Of a stretch of DNA of 64,000 bases, positions 41,397 to 49,592 are shown piece after piece. Each line of letters opens with the position of its first letter. Position 1 is the first letter of the stretch. The notes below the pieces were generated by a model, which was given only the letters and a program-made list of their open reading frames with translations, was not told the DNA's origin and did not search any database. Origin of the DNA: Microbacterium sp. AZCO. GTDB taxonomy: Bacteria > Actinomycetota > Actinomycetes > Actinomycetales > Microbacteriaceae. The stretch is taken from assembly GCF_039614715.1 (NCBI RefSeq), contig NZ_CP154857.1, positions 3,534,001 through 3,598,000 of the forward strand, given 5' to 3'. The translations under genes and the position numbers were made by a program.

Positions 41397-42631
41397 TCGC
41401 TCCCTCCCGTCGGCTGGGCGAGGCTCGCGACGATGCGCTGCGCCTCCTGCAGAGAGGCGGCCGAGATCGTCTGCTCGACGGCGGCGCGCGTGAACTCGGT
41501 GAGATCGTCGAGGGGGATGCCGGTGTCCTGATAGGGCGTAGAAAGCGAGATCGGCCCGATGTCCTGCTGGATGCCGCGGTAGATCACGACGCTGTCCTCG
41601 TCGGCGCCGACGAAGTAGCGCGTCTGGGTCCACTGGTACCCGAGGAAGGCGCCGAAGGCGAGCAGCAGGACCGCGAGGGCGGCGCCCACGATCCAGCCGA
41701 GACGCCGGCGACGCGCACGGCGGCGGTCCTCCTCGATGAGCTCCTCGAGGAACTCGGGCGCCGGCTCGAAGTGCGTCGGCTCGTTCGCGGCCTGGCGCAC
41801 GGGATGCAGCCAGCTCGAGCGGCCCGACCGCGCGGCCGGCACCTCGATGCCCACGGGATTGGAGGCCGACCCGACGATCGTGGCGGTGCCGGAGAACACG
41901 GGATGCTGCCCGCCCACGTCGACGAGGACGATCGTGACGTTGTCGGGCGCCCCGCCGTCGAGGGCGTGCTTCAGGAGGATGTCGGCCGTCCGCCCCGGCG
42001 GCAGGCCCTGCGCGAGCGCCTTCGCCGTGTGCGGGTCGTCGACGACACCCGAGAGCCCGTCGGAGCAGAGCAGCCAGCGGTCACCCGGCTGCGTCGGCAT
42101 GATGAACGTGTCGACCTCGGGGTCGGTGTCCATGTCGCCGAGCACGCGCATGAGCACGGAGCGGCGCGGGTGGTACCGGGCCTCCTCGGGCGTGATGCGG
42201 CCCGAGTCCACGAGACGCTGCACGAACGTGTGGTCGGTCGTGATCTGGGTGAGGGTGTCGTCGCGGTACAGGTAGATGCGCGAATCGCCGATGTGGGCGA
42301 TGACGGCGTACTGGTCGACCATCACGAGCGCGCTGACGGTCGTGCCCATGCCGGCCAGCTCGGGCCGGATCCGGACGGTGTCGCTCAGTTCGCCGGCGGC
42401 ATCCGAGATGGCGTCGCGGAGGGCGAGCTCGGCCTCGGACGTCGTCGTGTAGGGGTGATCGAGGGCCTCGAGGCGCGCGATCGCCAGGCTCGACGCGACG
42501 TCGCCGCCCGCGTGCCCGCCCATGCCGTCGGCGACCACGAACAGGTTCGAGCCGGCATAGCCGGAGTCCTGGTTGTTGGAGCGCACCTTGCCGGTGTGCG
42601 AGATCGCAGCGCTCGAGCCCTGGAAGACCAT
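41393..42631 (-). CDS. pstP: PP2C-family serine/threonine phosphatase PstP
   Basis: This 412-residue phosphatase has the PP2C metal motifs (TGKVRSNNQDSG, VVADGMGGHAGGDVAS, AHIGDSRIYLY, LLCSDGLSG, PDNVTIVLVD), then a basic linker (RRRARRRRLG), one transmembrane helix and a short outer domain. It reverses PknA/PknB phosphorylation. It sits between fhaB and rodA in one leftward unit. Confidence 0.95.
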   Translation of the reverse strand: MVFQGSSAAISHTGKVRSNNQDSGYAGSNLFVVADGMGGHAGGDVASSLAIARLEALDHPYTTTSEAELALRDAISDAAGELSDTVRIRPELAGMGTTVSALVMVDQYAVIAHIGDSRIYLYRDDTLTQITTDHTFVQRLVDSGRITPEEARYHPRRSVLMRVLGDMDTDPEVDTFIMPTQPGDRWLLCSDGLSGVVDDPHTAKALAQGLPPGRTADILLKHALDGGAPDNVTIVLVDVGGQHPVFSGTATIVGSASNPVGIEVPAARSGRSSWLHPVRQAANEPTHFEPAPEFLEELIEEDRRRARRRRLGWIVGAALAVLLLAFGAFLGYQWTQTRYFVGADEDSVVIYRGIQQDIGPISLSTPYQDTGIPLDDLTEFTRAAVEQTISAASLQEAQRIVASLAQPTGGSE

Positions 42632-42650
42632 GTGAGGGGAGGCCGCCCGC

Positions 42651-43181
42651 TTACTTCCGCAGCTCGAACGTCGTGGCGCCGACCTTGATCGGGGCGCCGA
42701 CGATCACCGGGACGGGCGTCGTGACGCGCACCCCGTCATGCCACGTGCCGTTGGTCGAGTCGAGGTCCTGGATCATCCACTGGTCGCCCCACAGGAGCAG
42801 CCGCGCGTGATGGCTCGAGGTGTAGTCGTCGCGCACGACGAGGCCCGACTCGCTCGAGCGCCCGATCGTCAGCGGCTCCGTCCCGAGCGGCAGCTCGAGG
42901 CCGGTCTTCGGACCGCTCGTGATGACGATGCGCGAGACGGTGGCCGTCGTCGCCTTGCCGCCCTTGACGGCAGCCGCCGGCTTGACGGACGGAGCCGCGG
43001 CGGTGGGGGCGGATGCCGAGCTCGAGGTCGGCCCCGGCGTCGCCGCGGCCTGGGGCTCCGGCATCCTGCGCACCTTGACGCCGAAGAGATCGGCCCGCAG
43101 CGAGTAGACGACGGCGAACACGAACGCCCACAGCAGCACGAGGAAGCCGATGCGCAGGAGGAGGAGCGTGAGCTCGCTCAC
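42651..43181 (-). CDS. fhaB: FHA domain protein FhaB (FipA-type)
   Basis: This 176-residue protein has an N-terminal transmembrane helix (LLLLRIGFLVLLWAFVFAVVY), an Ala/Pro linker and a C-terminal FHA domain with GRSSESGLVVRDDYTSSHHA and DLDSTNGTWHDG. FHA binds phosphothreonine made by PknA/PknB. GTG start overlaps the fhaA stop by four bases. Confidence 0.92.
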   Translation of the reverse strand: MSELTLLLLRIGFLVLLWAFVFAVVYSLRADLFGVKVRRMPEPQAAATPGPTSSSASAPTAAAPSVKPAAAVKGGKATTATVSRIVITSGPKTGLELPLGTEPLTIGRSSESGLVVRDDYTSSHHARLLLWGDQWMIQDLDSTNGTWHDGVRVTTPVPVIVGAPIKVGATTFELRK

Positions 43182-43924
43182 GGCAGAGGCCCTCCCTCGC
43201 GGAGGTCGAACGCGCGCGTCACATCGGACGGCAGCGGCGGCTTCGGCGGAGTCGGCGGAGCCGCCTGCGCGACGACGCGGAAGACGATGTCGGTGCGCCC
43301 GATCGTCACCGTCGAGTCGGGGGTGAGCGCCGCCTCGCCGACCTTGCGCCCGTTGAGCAGCGTGCCGTTCGTCGAGCCGAGGTCGCGGACCATCGCGCGC
43401 TCGCCGTCCCACAGGATCTCGACGTGCTTGCGGCTCGTGCCGGCGTCGGAGATCGTGATGTCGGCGTCGCTCCCGCGTCCGATCACCGTGCGCGACTTCA
43501 CGAGCGGATGCCGTCGCCCCTCGATGTCGACGACGCCGCGCCACGACACCGTGCCCTGCGCCGTCGAGGAGTCGACCCGGAGCGTGCCGGTGGCCAGCTG
43601 GTCGTCACGCGCGATCGTGATCGTGACGGGACCGGCGAAGCTGTAGCCCTGCGCCTTGGCGTGCTTGTGCACGAGCGCGTCGAGCTCGTCGCCGAGCGCG
43701 GGGCCGATCGTGCGCATCTTGTCGTCGTCGGAGGGCGCGAGCCGCACCGTGAACGTGTTCGGCGCCAGGATGCGGTCGCGGCTCACGACGGCAGCCTTCT
43801 TGTCGAGCTCGCTCCGCAGCGCAGACGCGATTTCGACAGGCTGGATGCCGCTGCGGAAGGTTTTCGCGAACGCGCTGTTCACTGCGCGCTCGAGCCCCTT
43901 CTCGAAGCTGTCAAGTAGTCCCAC
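43178..43924 (-). CDS. fhaA: FHA domain protein FhaA (DUF3662)
   Basis: This 248-residue protein has an N-terminal DUF3662 domain (LLDSFEKGLERAVNSAFAKTF...PVEIASALRSELD) and a C-terminal FHA domain (GRGSDADITISDAGTSRKHVE; LGSTNGTLLNG). It is the first gene of the fhaA-fhaB-pstP-rodA-pbpA-pknA-pknB unit. GTG start at 43924. Its promoter must lie in the 144 bases before tRNA-Leu. Confidence 0.93.
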   Translation of the reverse strand: MGLLDSFEKGLERAVNSAFAKTFRSGIQPVEIASALRSELDKKAAVVSRDRILAPNTFTVRLAPSDDDKMRTIGPALGDELDALVHKHAKAQGYSFAGPVTITIARDDQLATGTLRVDSSTAQGTVSWRGVVDIEGRRHPLVKSRTVIGRGSDADITISDAGTSRKHVEILWDGERAMVRDLGSTNGTLLNGRKVGEAALTPDSTVTIGRTDIVFRVVAQAAPPTPPKPPLPSDVTRAFDLREGGPLP

Positions 43925-44068
43925 AAGACTCCTCAGGCAGGCGGACCGGTGCGTACATGCTAGTCACTGAGCCTGGGACGCCCGTGGATCGTCCCCAGCC
44001 GATTCGGGCCGCGGCGGGCTCCGTGTTATCCTCGGGAGGTTGATCCGCGGCGTCTCGGCGCCCGGTTC

Positions 44069-44152
44069 GCGCGAGTGGCGGAATAGGCAGACGCGCTGGC
44101 TTCAGGTGCCAGTGCCCGAAAGGGCGTGGGGGTTCAACTCCCCCCTCGCGCA
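44069..44152 (+). tRNA. tRNA-Leu (CAG), target of the integrated element
   Basis: This 84-nt class II tRNA has acceptor GCGCGAG/CTCGCGC, D-arm TGGCGGAATAGGCAGACGC, anticodon stem-loop CTGGC-TTCAGGT-GCCAG (anticodon CAG), long variable arm TGCCCGAAAGGGCG and T-arm GGGTTCAACTCCC. The element is integrated in its 3' end; the gene remains complete because attL restores the tail. Confidence 0.96.
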
Positions 44153-44153
44153 C
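44133..44153. repeat. Left attachment site (attL core) in tRNA-Leu
   Basis: TTCAACTCCCCCCTCGCGCA plus C is identical, 21 of 21 bases, to 54011-54031. It covers the T-arm and acceptor 3' strand, the usual crossover place for tyrosine integrases. Confidence 0.92.
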
Positions 44154-44214
44154 AGCGAAGAATCGGCCCCCGACCTGGGATTTCCTAGGCGGGGGTCGTT
44201 TCGCATCTGGGGCG

Positions 44215-44233
44215 ATGCAACAACCTGTGCAAC
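44215..44233. promoter_or_regulatory. Recombinase arm-type site pair, left end
   Basis: TGCAAC occurs twice with starts 12 bases apart (44216 and 44228), between attL and the integrase stop. The same pair with the same spacing occurs at the right end (53872 and 53884). Confidence 0.6.
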
Positions 44234-44241
44234 AACGCCGA

Positions 44242-45462
44242 TCACGACGCGCCTCCGATCAGCCCAGCGAGCCGCGAAACGGCGTCCCGCTGCATCGTCG
44301 GCGTGACGTGGCTGTAGATGTTCATCGTCGTCGAGATGTTGGAGTGGCCGAGGCGCTCCTGAACCACCTTCGGGTGCACGCCGAGCTCAAGGAGCAGCGT
44401 CGCGTGCGTGTGGCGCAGGCCCTTGAGCGTGAGGCGCGGCAACTCGTCGACGCCGAGCGCCGCACGAGCCTTCGCGACGCGATGATCCCAGCGTCGGCCG
44501 ATGTCGTCGGGCTTGCGCAGCCGGCCCTCATAGTCGCCGAACACGTAGGCGTCAGGCCGGGCGAGCGCGAGCGCGATGCTTCCCCGAGTCGCCTTCCAGC
44601 GCCGCAGCACGTCGACCGTCTCCGGGTCGATGTCGATCGGCCGCGCCTGGCCGGTCTTCGTGCTCTTGATCGTGTCGCGCGCCGTCGTGTCGGCCGCTCG
44701 TCGCACAGCGATGCGACCCGTGCTCAGGTCGACGTCGCTCCACCGCAGCGCGAGAGCTTCGGATCGGCGCATGCCCGTCCACGCGTACACGTGCCAGAGC
44801 GCATAGAAGTCGTCGGCATAGGTAACCTGCGACCACTCGAGGAACGCGCGCAGCTCGGCCGCACTCCACACCTGAATCTCGGGCTTCTGCGACCGCACCT
44901 GCTTGCCCGTGGGCGCCTTCACGGTGCGCCGCTTCTTGGCAACGTTGACGGTCACGTGACCGTCGTCGAGCGCGGCATTCAGCATCGCGCCGATGAGCAC
45001 GTGCACCTTCTGGACGGTATTGGCTGAGAGGCCGGCGCCGGGCGCCTTGTTGTCGCGGCGCCCGTGATCCTCCAACGCGCGGTAGTGCTTCGCCAGCGCC
45101 GTCGCTGTCAGCTTGTCGAGCCTCACCGATCCGAGCTGCGGGGTGACATGGTTGCGAACGATCTTCCGGTAGCCCTCGATCGTGGACGCTTCGAGCGTCA
45201 GCGAAGCCAGCCACTCCTCGGCATAGTCGCCGATCGTGGGGGTGCCGCGCTGGGCGAGCCGACCATGAGCGCGGAGCTTGCGTCGAGCATCCTGCAAAGC
45301 ATCGTCGGCCTCCGACGCTGTGCGATATCCGCCCTTGCCCTGCGGGCGCGTACCCAGCTCGGGCCGCTCGGGATCGATCGGCGCGCGCAACTGCCAGCGC
45401 CAACGCTGGCCGGTCTTCGTCGTGTAGGGCGTGATCGAGCCTACGCCGCGCCGGCGACTCAT
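44242..45462 (-). CDS. Tyrosine-type site-specific integrase
   Basis: This 406-residue phage-type integrase has an N-terminal arm-binding region (YTTKTGQRWRWQLRAPI), a core-binding SAM-like domain (TIGDYAEEWLASLTLEASTIEGY) and the catalytic domain with Arg in TGMRRSEALALRW, HxxR in KGLRHTHATLLL, His/Trp box in RLGHSNISTTMNIYSHV with the nucleophile Tyr. It is transcribed toward attL and ends 89 bases from it, the classic arrangement for an element using that att site. The ATG overlaps the stop of the upstream gene. Confidence 0.93.
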   Translation of the reverse strand: MSRRRGVGSITPYTTKTGQRWRWQLRAPIDPERPELGTRPQGKGGYRTASEADDALQDARRKLRAHGRLAQRGTPTIGDYAEEWLASLTLEASTIEGYRKIVRNHVTPQLGSVRLDKLTATALAKHYRALEDHGRRDNKAPGAGLSANTVQKVHVLIGAMLNAALDDGHVTVNVAKKRRTVKAPTGKQVRSQKPEIQVWSAAELRAFLEWSQVTYADDFYALWHVYAWTGMRRSEALALRWSDVDLSTGRIAVRRAADTTARDTIKSTKTGQARPIDIDPETVDVLRRWKATRGSIALALARPDAYVFGDYEGRLRKPDDIGRRWDHRVAKARAALGVDELPRLTLKGLRHTHATLLLELGVHPKVVQERLGHSNISTTMNIYSHVTPTMQRDAVSRLAGLIGGAS

Positions 45463-46046
45463 GGCTGATCCCCGTGAGTCTTGATCCGCTCGACCCAGTA
45501 TCGGGCGGTCGTTGACGGCAGGCCCAGCTGATCCCGGAGCAGGGCGGCGGGCCCTGCACCCATCAGTCGTGCGGCGCGCACGACCGCGACGAGGCCCCGC
45601 AGCGCATCGCCTTCGGGCAAGCGGTAGCGACCTTCGGATGTTGGCTGTGCGTCGCTCCGGAGATCGTTGAGCACGCTGGCGATATTCCTCCGGTCAAAGA
45701 CGCCGTTCGGCGACCAGTTAATGACCGAGAGCGTCGCCGCCGTGAAGAGCGCGCGAAGGTGGATCGCGCGGAGCGCATCGGAGTCGATCCGCTCGTCTTC
45801 GGACGACGTGACTGTGAGCCCTGTCACGCCCACCGACTCTCCGATCCGATCAACGACGATCTCGACGCGATATGACCCGCGTTGCGACACCGCACGCGAC
45901 GGCGCGGCGATCCAGAGGTCCGGAGCGACCCAAGCCGGCGCACCGTCCGAGTAGAAGGACGTGAGTTCAAGCCGACCCGGATCATCGGCGAGCGACCGCA
46001 GCACCTCGTCCAGTCCCGCTTCGTCCTTGCCGTCGTTCACACGCAC
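45459..46046 (-). CDS. Hypothetical protein coupled to the integrase
   Basis: This 195-residue protein matches no family I recognise. It is soluble; its C-terminus (DQLGLPSTTARYWVERIKTHG) looks like a helix-turn-helix. It overlaps the integrase start by four bases (ATGA), so the two are translated together; a role as regulator or accessory factor of integration is inferred. It is divergent from the excisionase-like gene. Confidence 0.75.
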   Translation of the reverse strand: MRVNDGKDEAGLDEVLRSLADDPGRLELTSFYSDGAPAWVAPDLWIAAPSRAVSQRGSYRVEIVVDRIGESVGVTGLTVTSSEDERIDSDALRAIHLRALFTAATLSVINWSPNGVFDRRNIASVLNDLRSDAQPTSEGRYRLPEGDALRGLVAVVRAARLMGAGPAALLRDQLGLPSTTARYWVERIKTHGDQP

Positions 46047-46155
46047 ACGTTATCCACAACAGACCGCATCTGCAACTATCGCGGTGTCGTCAGATAGGTG
46101 TAGCATCACTTCAATCAGGCACAATCGCGAAACAAACAGATTGGAGTGAGCGCGA
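46047..46155. promoter_or_regulatory. Divergent control region of the element, with a DnaA box
   Basis: It contains a perfect DnaA box TTATCCACA (46050-46058) and an inverted repeat CTATC-N12-GATAG at about 46077-46098, between the leftward integrase unit and the rightward block. GGAG at 46143-46146 serves the excisionase-like gene. Confidence 0.6.
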
Positions 46156-46356
46156 ATGGACGAACTGCTCACGACAGCCGAAGCCGCCGAGTATCTGAGG
46201 CAGACACCCTCGGCGCTCAATCAGTGGCGTGTCGCTCGGCGCGGTCCCAGGTTCGTGCGCATCGGTAAGCGGGTTCTCTATCGCCAGTCCGACCTCACCG
46301 CGTTCGTCGACGCCTCTGTCGTCGTAGAGCGCGCAGTCGTCGCGGAGGCGTCGTGA
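46156..46356 (+). CDS. Excisionase-like helix-turn-helix protein
   Basis: This 66-residue protein with a MerR-like/HTH_17 fold reads LTTAEAAEYLRQTPSALNQWR, then RRGPRFVRIGKRVLYRQSDL. This is the common form of Xis proteins in actinobacterial elements. It is the first gene of the rightward block, facing the integrase, and overlaps the next gene by four bases. Confidence 0.85.
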   Translation: MDELLTTAEAAEYLRQTPSALNQWRVARRGPRFVRIGKRVLYRQSDLTAFVDASVVVERAVVAEAS

Positions 46357-46655
46357 TGCTGACCATTGAGGAACTCAGAGCGTCCACGAGAGCCGTGGTG
46401 ACTGTTAGGGATGCCGCCGCCTTGCTCGGAGTCGACCCGCGGACGCTGACGAATGCGCTCTCGATCCACGGTGGCCCAATTCGCGCTGTTCGAGTAGGCC
46501 GGCGCGTTGTCATCCCGAGGACTGGGCTTGTTGAGTACATCGAGCCGAGCGCGCCTGAGGTCGCTCCGGCGATCGAGCAGCCTGGATCGGACACCGCGAG
46601 CATTGTCCGCGCAAAGCTCATCGAGCTGCTGTGCGAATTGGAATCAGCGCAATGA
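46353..46655 (+). CDS. Helix-turn-helix DNA-binding protein
   Basis: This 100-residue protein has VVTVRDAAALLGVDPRTLTNAL and GPIRAVRVGRRVVIPRTGLVEYI, a second excisionase/MerR-like winged HTH. Start GTG at 46353 or ATG at 46356. It may be a regulator of the block or a second Xis. Confidence 0.78.
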   Translation: MMLTIEELRASTRAVVTVRDAAALLGVDPRTLTNALSIHGGPIRAVRVGRRVVIPRTGLVEYIEPSAPEVAPAIEQPGSDTASIVRAKLIELLCELESAQ

Positions 46656-46807
46656 TCGCCGGTCGACTTCTCGCGCTGTCGCTGGCCGTCTTCGTTGCCG
46701 CAACCATTGTCGGCGGCGGCTTCAACGGCCTGTCCCTACTAGGCGTGCTCATTGTCATCGGCGCAATAGCGGAAGGCATCCAGTCTGAGGGCGAACGGGG
46801 CGCGTGA
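46652..46807 (+). CDS. Small membrane protein, 51 aa
   Basis: The frame MIAGRLLALSLAVFVAATIV...GVLIVIGAIAEGIQSEGERGA gives two short hydrophobic segments. It starts at ATGA overlapping the previous stop and ends overlapping the next start, so it fits the tightly coupled chain. Function unknown. Confidence 0.65.
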   Translation: MIAGRLLALSLAVFVAATIVGGGFNGLSLLGVLIVIGAIAEGIQSEGERGA

Positions 46808-47388
46808 TGGGGGCACGGCTCGTCAAGCATGCGATCGCATTCGCGGTCGACGTCCCATTGCGCGGCAACGAGTTCCGGCTCCTTGTGCACATGGCCGTGA
46901 CAGCGCTCGACGAAGATGACCCCCCTCGCTACTTCGACTCCCGCGAATCATCCGCACTCGCGCTCGGTAGGCGCGTTCCCGACGTAGGCGCACCTGAGGC
47001 GAACGCCGAGCGCGCCGCGGCCTTCCAAGCGGTCAAGGTCGCGGTCGCGGGCCTGGTCGCGGTCGGGGCGGTGCGGCGACTGAAGTCCGGCAAGTCGGGT
47101 CAGCGGGCCGAATTCGCTGTCGCACTCGACCTCGCCGCCGCCCAGCGATCCGCCGAGTATCGCAAGCGCCGAGGGGTACGGAATTCCTACCCCGGCACGG
47201 TACGGAATTCCTACCCCAGTCAGTACGGAATCTCTACCCCTGAGGGGTACGGGACTCCTACCCCCAAGGAACCACTGAGGAACCACAAGGACCAGACGAC
47301 AGGACACAGGGCATCCAGTCCCAGCACCACCTCACTTGCCCCTGTGGATAAGTCGGACGTCAGCGAAGATCGCGAGGCGGCGGCATGA
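46804..47388 (+). CDS. Candidate replication protein with embedded iterons
   Basis: This protein of 193-194 residues starts GTG at 46804 or ATG at 46807. The N-terminal part (LVKHAIAFAVDVPLRGNEFRL) and middle (FQAVKVAVAGLVAVGAVRRLKSG) resemble a winged-helix initiator/HTH protein found in actinobacterial phages and plasmids. The C-terminal part is low-complexity and encoded by four iteron-like repeats (see separate entry), followed by a DnaA box. A replication role is inferred from the repeats, not from a clear family match. Confidence 0.65.
   Translation: MMGARLVKHAIAFAVDVPLRGNEFRLLVHMAVTALDEDDPPRYFDSRESSALALGRRVPDVGAPEANAERAAAFQAVKVAVAGLVAVGAVRRLKSGKSGQRAEFAVALDLAAAQRSAEYRKRRGVRNSYPGTVRNSYPSQYGISTPEGYGTPTPKEPLRNHKDQTTGHRASSPSTTSLAPVDKSDVSEDREAAA
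47173..47264. repeat. Four iteron-like repeats inside the replication-protein candidate
   Basis: Consensus GGTACGGAATTCCTACCCC, near-palindromic. The TACGG element starts at 47177, 47201, 47224 and 47248, spacings 24, 23 and 24 bases. Because one spacing is 23, copies 1-2 are read as VRNSYP while copies 3-4 are read in another frame as YGISTP and YGTPTP: the DNA is conserved, not the peptide. This indicates protein-binding iterons. Confidence 0.85.
47343..47351. promoter_or_regulatory. DnaA box beside the iterons
   Basis: TGTGGATAA (reverse of TTATCCACA), a perfect match, 79 bases downstream of the last iteron. Iterons plus a DnaA box is the layout of theta-type plasmid origins. Confidence 0.75.
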
Positions 47389-47624
47389 GCAGAAGCTTCA
47401 CGAATGTCGTCGACCTCGATTCGCGGCGTCGCGCATCCCGGCATCCGAGCGCCTGCGACGACGCCGCGTGCGCGGAGGGCTGCATCAACGACGAGACGTA
47501 CTGTCCGTACGCCAAGAAGATCGCGGGTGTGGACGTGCGGCAGATCGGGATCCACCACCTTGAGGCGCTCATCCTCGCGTCGGCCAAAGAGATACAGCAG
47601 CGGCGAGAGGGGCGGCAGTCGTGA
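47385..47624 (+). CDS. Small Cys-containing protein, 79 aa
   Basis: It reads VVDLDSRRRASRHPSACDDAACAEGC... with four clustered cysteines (CDDAACAEGC...YCPY), possibly metal-binding, and a C-terminal helix. I recognise no family. It overlaps both neighbours by four bases. Confidence 0.7.
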   Translation: MSRSFTNVVDLDSRRRASRHPSACDDAACAEGCINDETYCPYAKKIAGVDVRQIGIHHLEALILASAKEIQQRREGRQS

Positions 47625-47977
47625 TCCCGATAGTCATCCACGTCGATCGCGCCACACTCGCGCAGCTCGAACGCATCGCTGAGCGACGAGGCTCGACGCC
47701 GCGCGACGTGATCGTCAGTCACCTTCGCGCCAGCCTCGATCCGACCCGACCCATCCGAGTGAACACAACGCGCTCGACGACGACGCATGACGTCGACGAG
47801 TGGGAGCGCCTCGCTCGCGCAGGCGTGACCAACAACGCCATCGCCGACCGGTTCGGCGTGAGCAAGTCGCTCGTGTCCCGGTACCTGCTCGAACGGGGAG
47901 TGCGCCGCAAGCGACGGACCGTCACAACCCCAAGCTCTTCGGCGGATCCACACAATCAAGGAGGGTTTTCTTTATAG
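47621..47977 (+). CDS. DNA-binding protein with ribbon-helix-helix-like and HTH parts
   Basis: This 118-residue protein has an N-terminal segment IPIVIHVDRATLAQLERIAERRG resembling a ribbon-helix-helix, and a C-terminal HTH (RAGVTNNAIADRFGVSKSLVSRYLLERG) of resolvase/Hin type. It is the last gene of the coupled chain 46156-47977 and probably a regulator. Confidence 0.72.
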   Translation: MIPIVIHVDRATLAQLERIAERRGSTPRDVIVSHLRASLDPTRPIRVNTTRSTTTHDVDEWERLARAGVTNNAIADRFGVSKSLVSRYLLERGVRRKRRTVTTPSSSADPHNQGGFSL

Positions 47978-48078
47978 GAAGCACACACACCTCTCGCCTC
48001 CGGCTGTGAAGTATCCCCCCGAAAACCGACACACCAAGCGCTCGTAATCCCTGAGCCGAATCCCCGAAAGGAACCGCA

Positions 48079-48864
48079 ATGCCGATCCTCACCAAACGCG
48101 CAGCAACCGCGCCCGCGCCCGCGCCTGACCGCCCGGACTACCCCGAACTCATCCGCCCCGGTGGCATCCCCGACGACCTGTGGAGCGAGGGGCTCGCGGC
48201 CGGCGCCGCAGCCGACCCCTTCGCAGAACCCGACAGCATGCATGGCATCGCCCTTACCGTCGCCGCCGCATACCTCGATGCCACGGAAGGGCCATTGCCG
48301 GATCGCCCTCCCATGGGCCCGACCGATCGCGACATCGAAGAGTGGTACGGGCGCGATCAGCTGGGCCTCCCCGTCGGTAGCCCGAAGGAGGGGAACCCGC
48401 GCAACTCCCTCTTCGCCGATCACTACGTGCGCGTCGAGGAACGACGTGCACGTCTCAAGGAGCTCGCCGCCGACATCATGCGGGAGCCAGCGCGGCGCAT
48501 CGCGGTCTATCAGCACCACGTCGCGATCGGTGTCGCCGCGCAGATGATGGCCAACCGGAAGCAGGATGAAGCGAACGCCGCCGCGTACGCCGCCGTCTAC
48601 GAGTGCCCGTGGTGCGGTCGGAGCGACTATGCACAGATCGGCGCAGTCCAGCCGCGCACGCTGCTTCCCAGCCACCAAACGAACCAGTATCCGCCCGCGC
48701 CGCACATTCGCACGTGCGAAGCCTGCTGGGTGATCGCGCACCAGCAGTACGTCGCGCAGCTCGCCGCCGAGAGGATCACCGATGACGGCCGGACGCGCAC
48801 GCAGCTCGTCGCGGAGCGCCTCGCCGAACTTCGCGCCACCGGCCTGACCGAGGCCGGCAAGTGA
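48079..48864 (+). CDS. Hypothetical protein with zinc ribbon, 261 aa
   Basis: The N-terminus is Pro/Ala-rich; the middle is helical (VRVEERRARLKELAADIMREP...VAIGVAAQMMANRK); a four-Cys zinc ribbon follows (ECPWCG...RTCEAC). The ATG follows GAAAGGAACC. I recognise no family; proteins of this look occur in actinobacterial prophage regions. It overlaps the next gene by four bases. Confidence 0.72.
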   Translation: MPILTKRAATAPAPAPDRPDYPELIRPGGIPDDLWSEGLAAGAAADPFAEPDSMHGIALTVAAAYLDATEGPLPDRPPMGPTDRDIEEWYGRDQLGLPVGSPKEGNPRNSLFADHYVRVEERRARLKELAADIMREPARRIAVYQHHVAIGVAAQMMANRKQDEANAAAYAAVYECPWCGRSDYAQIGAVQPRTLLPSHQTNQYPPAPHIRTCEACWVIAHQQYVAQLAAERITDDGRTRTQLVAERLAELRATGLTEAGK

Positions 48865-49592
48865 CCACCGGGGCGCCACAGGAGGCCGAGGCCATGGTGT
48901 GTGCCTGCGGTGCCCCGGTCTTCATCCGCAAGACCGGCGAATGCCGGCGCTGCTACCGCTCGCGTTGGGAACAGGAGCGGACGGCGGAACGGCTCGCAGG
49001 CGCATGTGCGACGTGCGGCGGGTCGCCTGTGATTGTTGCCTCGTCGCGGCTCTGCGCGTCATGTGCCGCGACGATGCGGTCGGAAGCAGGGAAGAAGGGT
49101 AGTCGCGCAGCACTCCGCAGCCGTCCATTCCGCCTCAGCGCGCCCAACACGTTCCAGTCCGCCCATGCTGTCGTGCGGCGAACGCGCGGGCGCGCCGACG
49201 CCTGGACGTGCCTCGGATGCAAGGCCCGACAAGCCGACCACTGGGCGTACAGGCCAGGCGGACCACGGGAGCGAACAACGGTCGACGTGCACGGCATTCA
49301 GCGAACGTGGTCACCAGACCCCGCCGACTACGACGCGCTCTGCCGGGCCTGCCATCGCCTCCGTGACCACGGGGAGCCGCTCAGCGACGCGGACGCGCGA
49401 GAGCAGCGGAGGCGCTGGAGTGCCGCGCACTACAACCGCCAGACAGCGACCGAGGACGGCCGCGCCGCTTACCGGGCGCGGAAGCAAGCCGAGAAGTACC
49501 GCAGAGAACAGCGTCAAGCCAACCTTGACGCCCAACCGAAAGGAAACCCCACCATGTCCACAGCGTCCAACGCCACGAAAGCGGGTGCATGA
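48861..49592 (+). CDS. HNH-like zinc-finger protein, 243 aa
   Basis: It has three CxxC pairs near the N-terminus (CACG, CRRCY, CATCG, CASC) and an HNH-like centre with CLGCKARQADHWAY...DYDALCRACHRLRDH. The second half is a basic helical tail. It may be a nuclease or DNA-binding protein; the catalytic HNH triad is not clear. It overlaps the tape-measure-like gene. Confidence 0.7.
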   Translation: MTTGAPQEAEAMVCACGAPVFIRKTGECRRCYRSRWEQERTAERLAGACATCGGSPVIVASSRLCASCAATMRSEAGKKGSRAALRSRPFRLSAPNTFQSAHAVVRRTRGRADAWTCLGCKARQADHWAYRPGGPRERTTVDVHGIQRTWSPDPADYDALCRACHRLRDHGEPLSDADAREQRRRWSAAHYNRQTATEDGRAAYRARKQAEKYRREQRQANLDAQPKGNPTMSTASNATKAGA

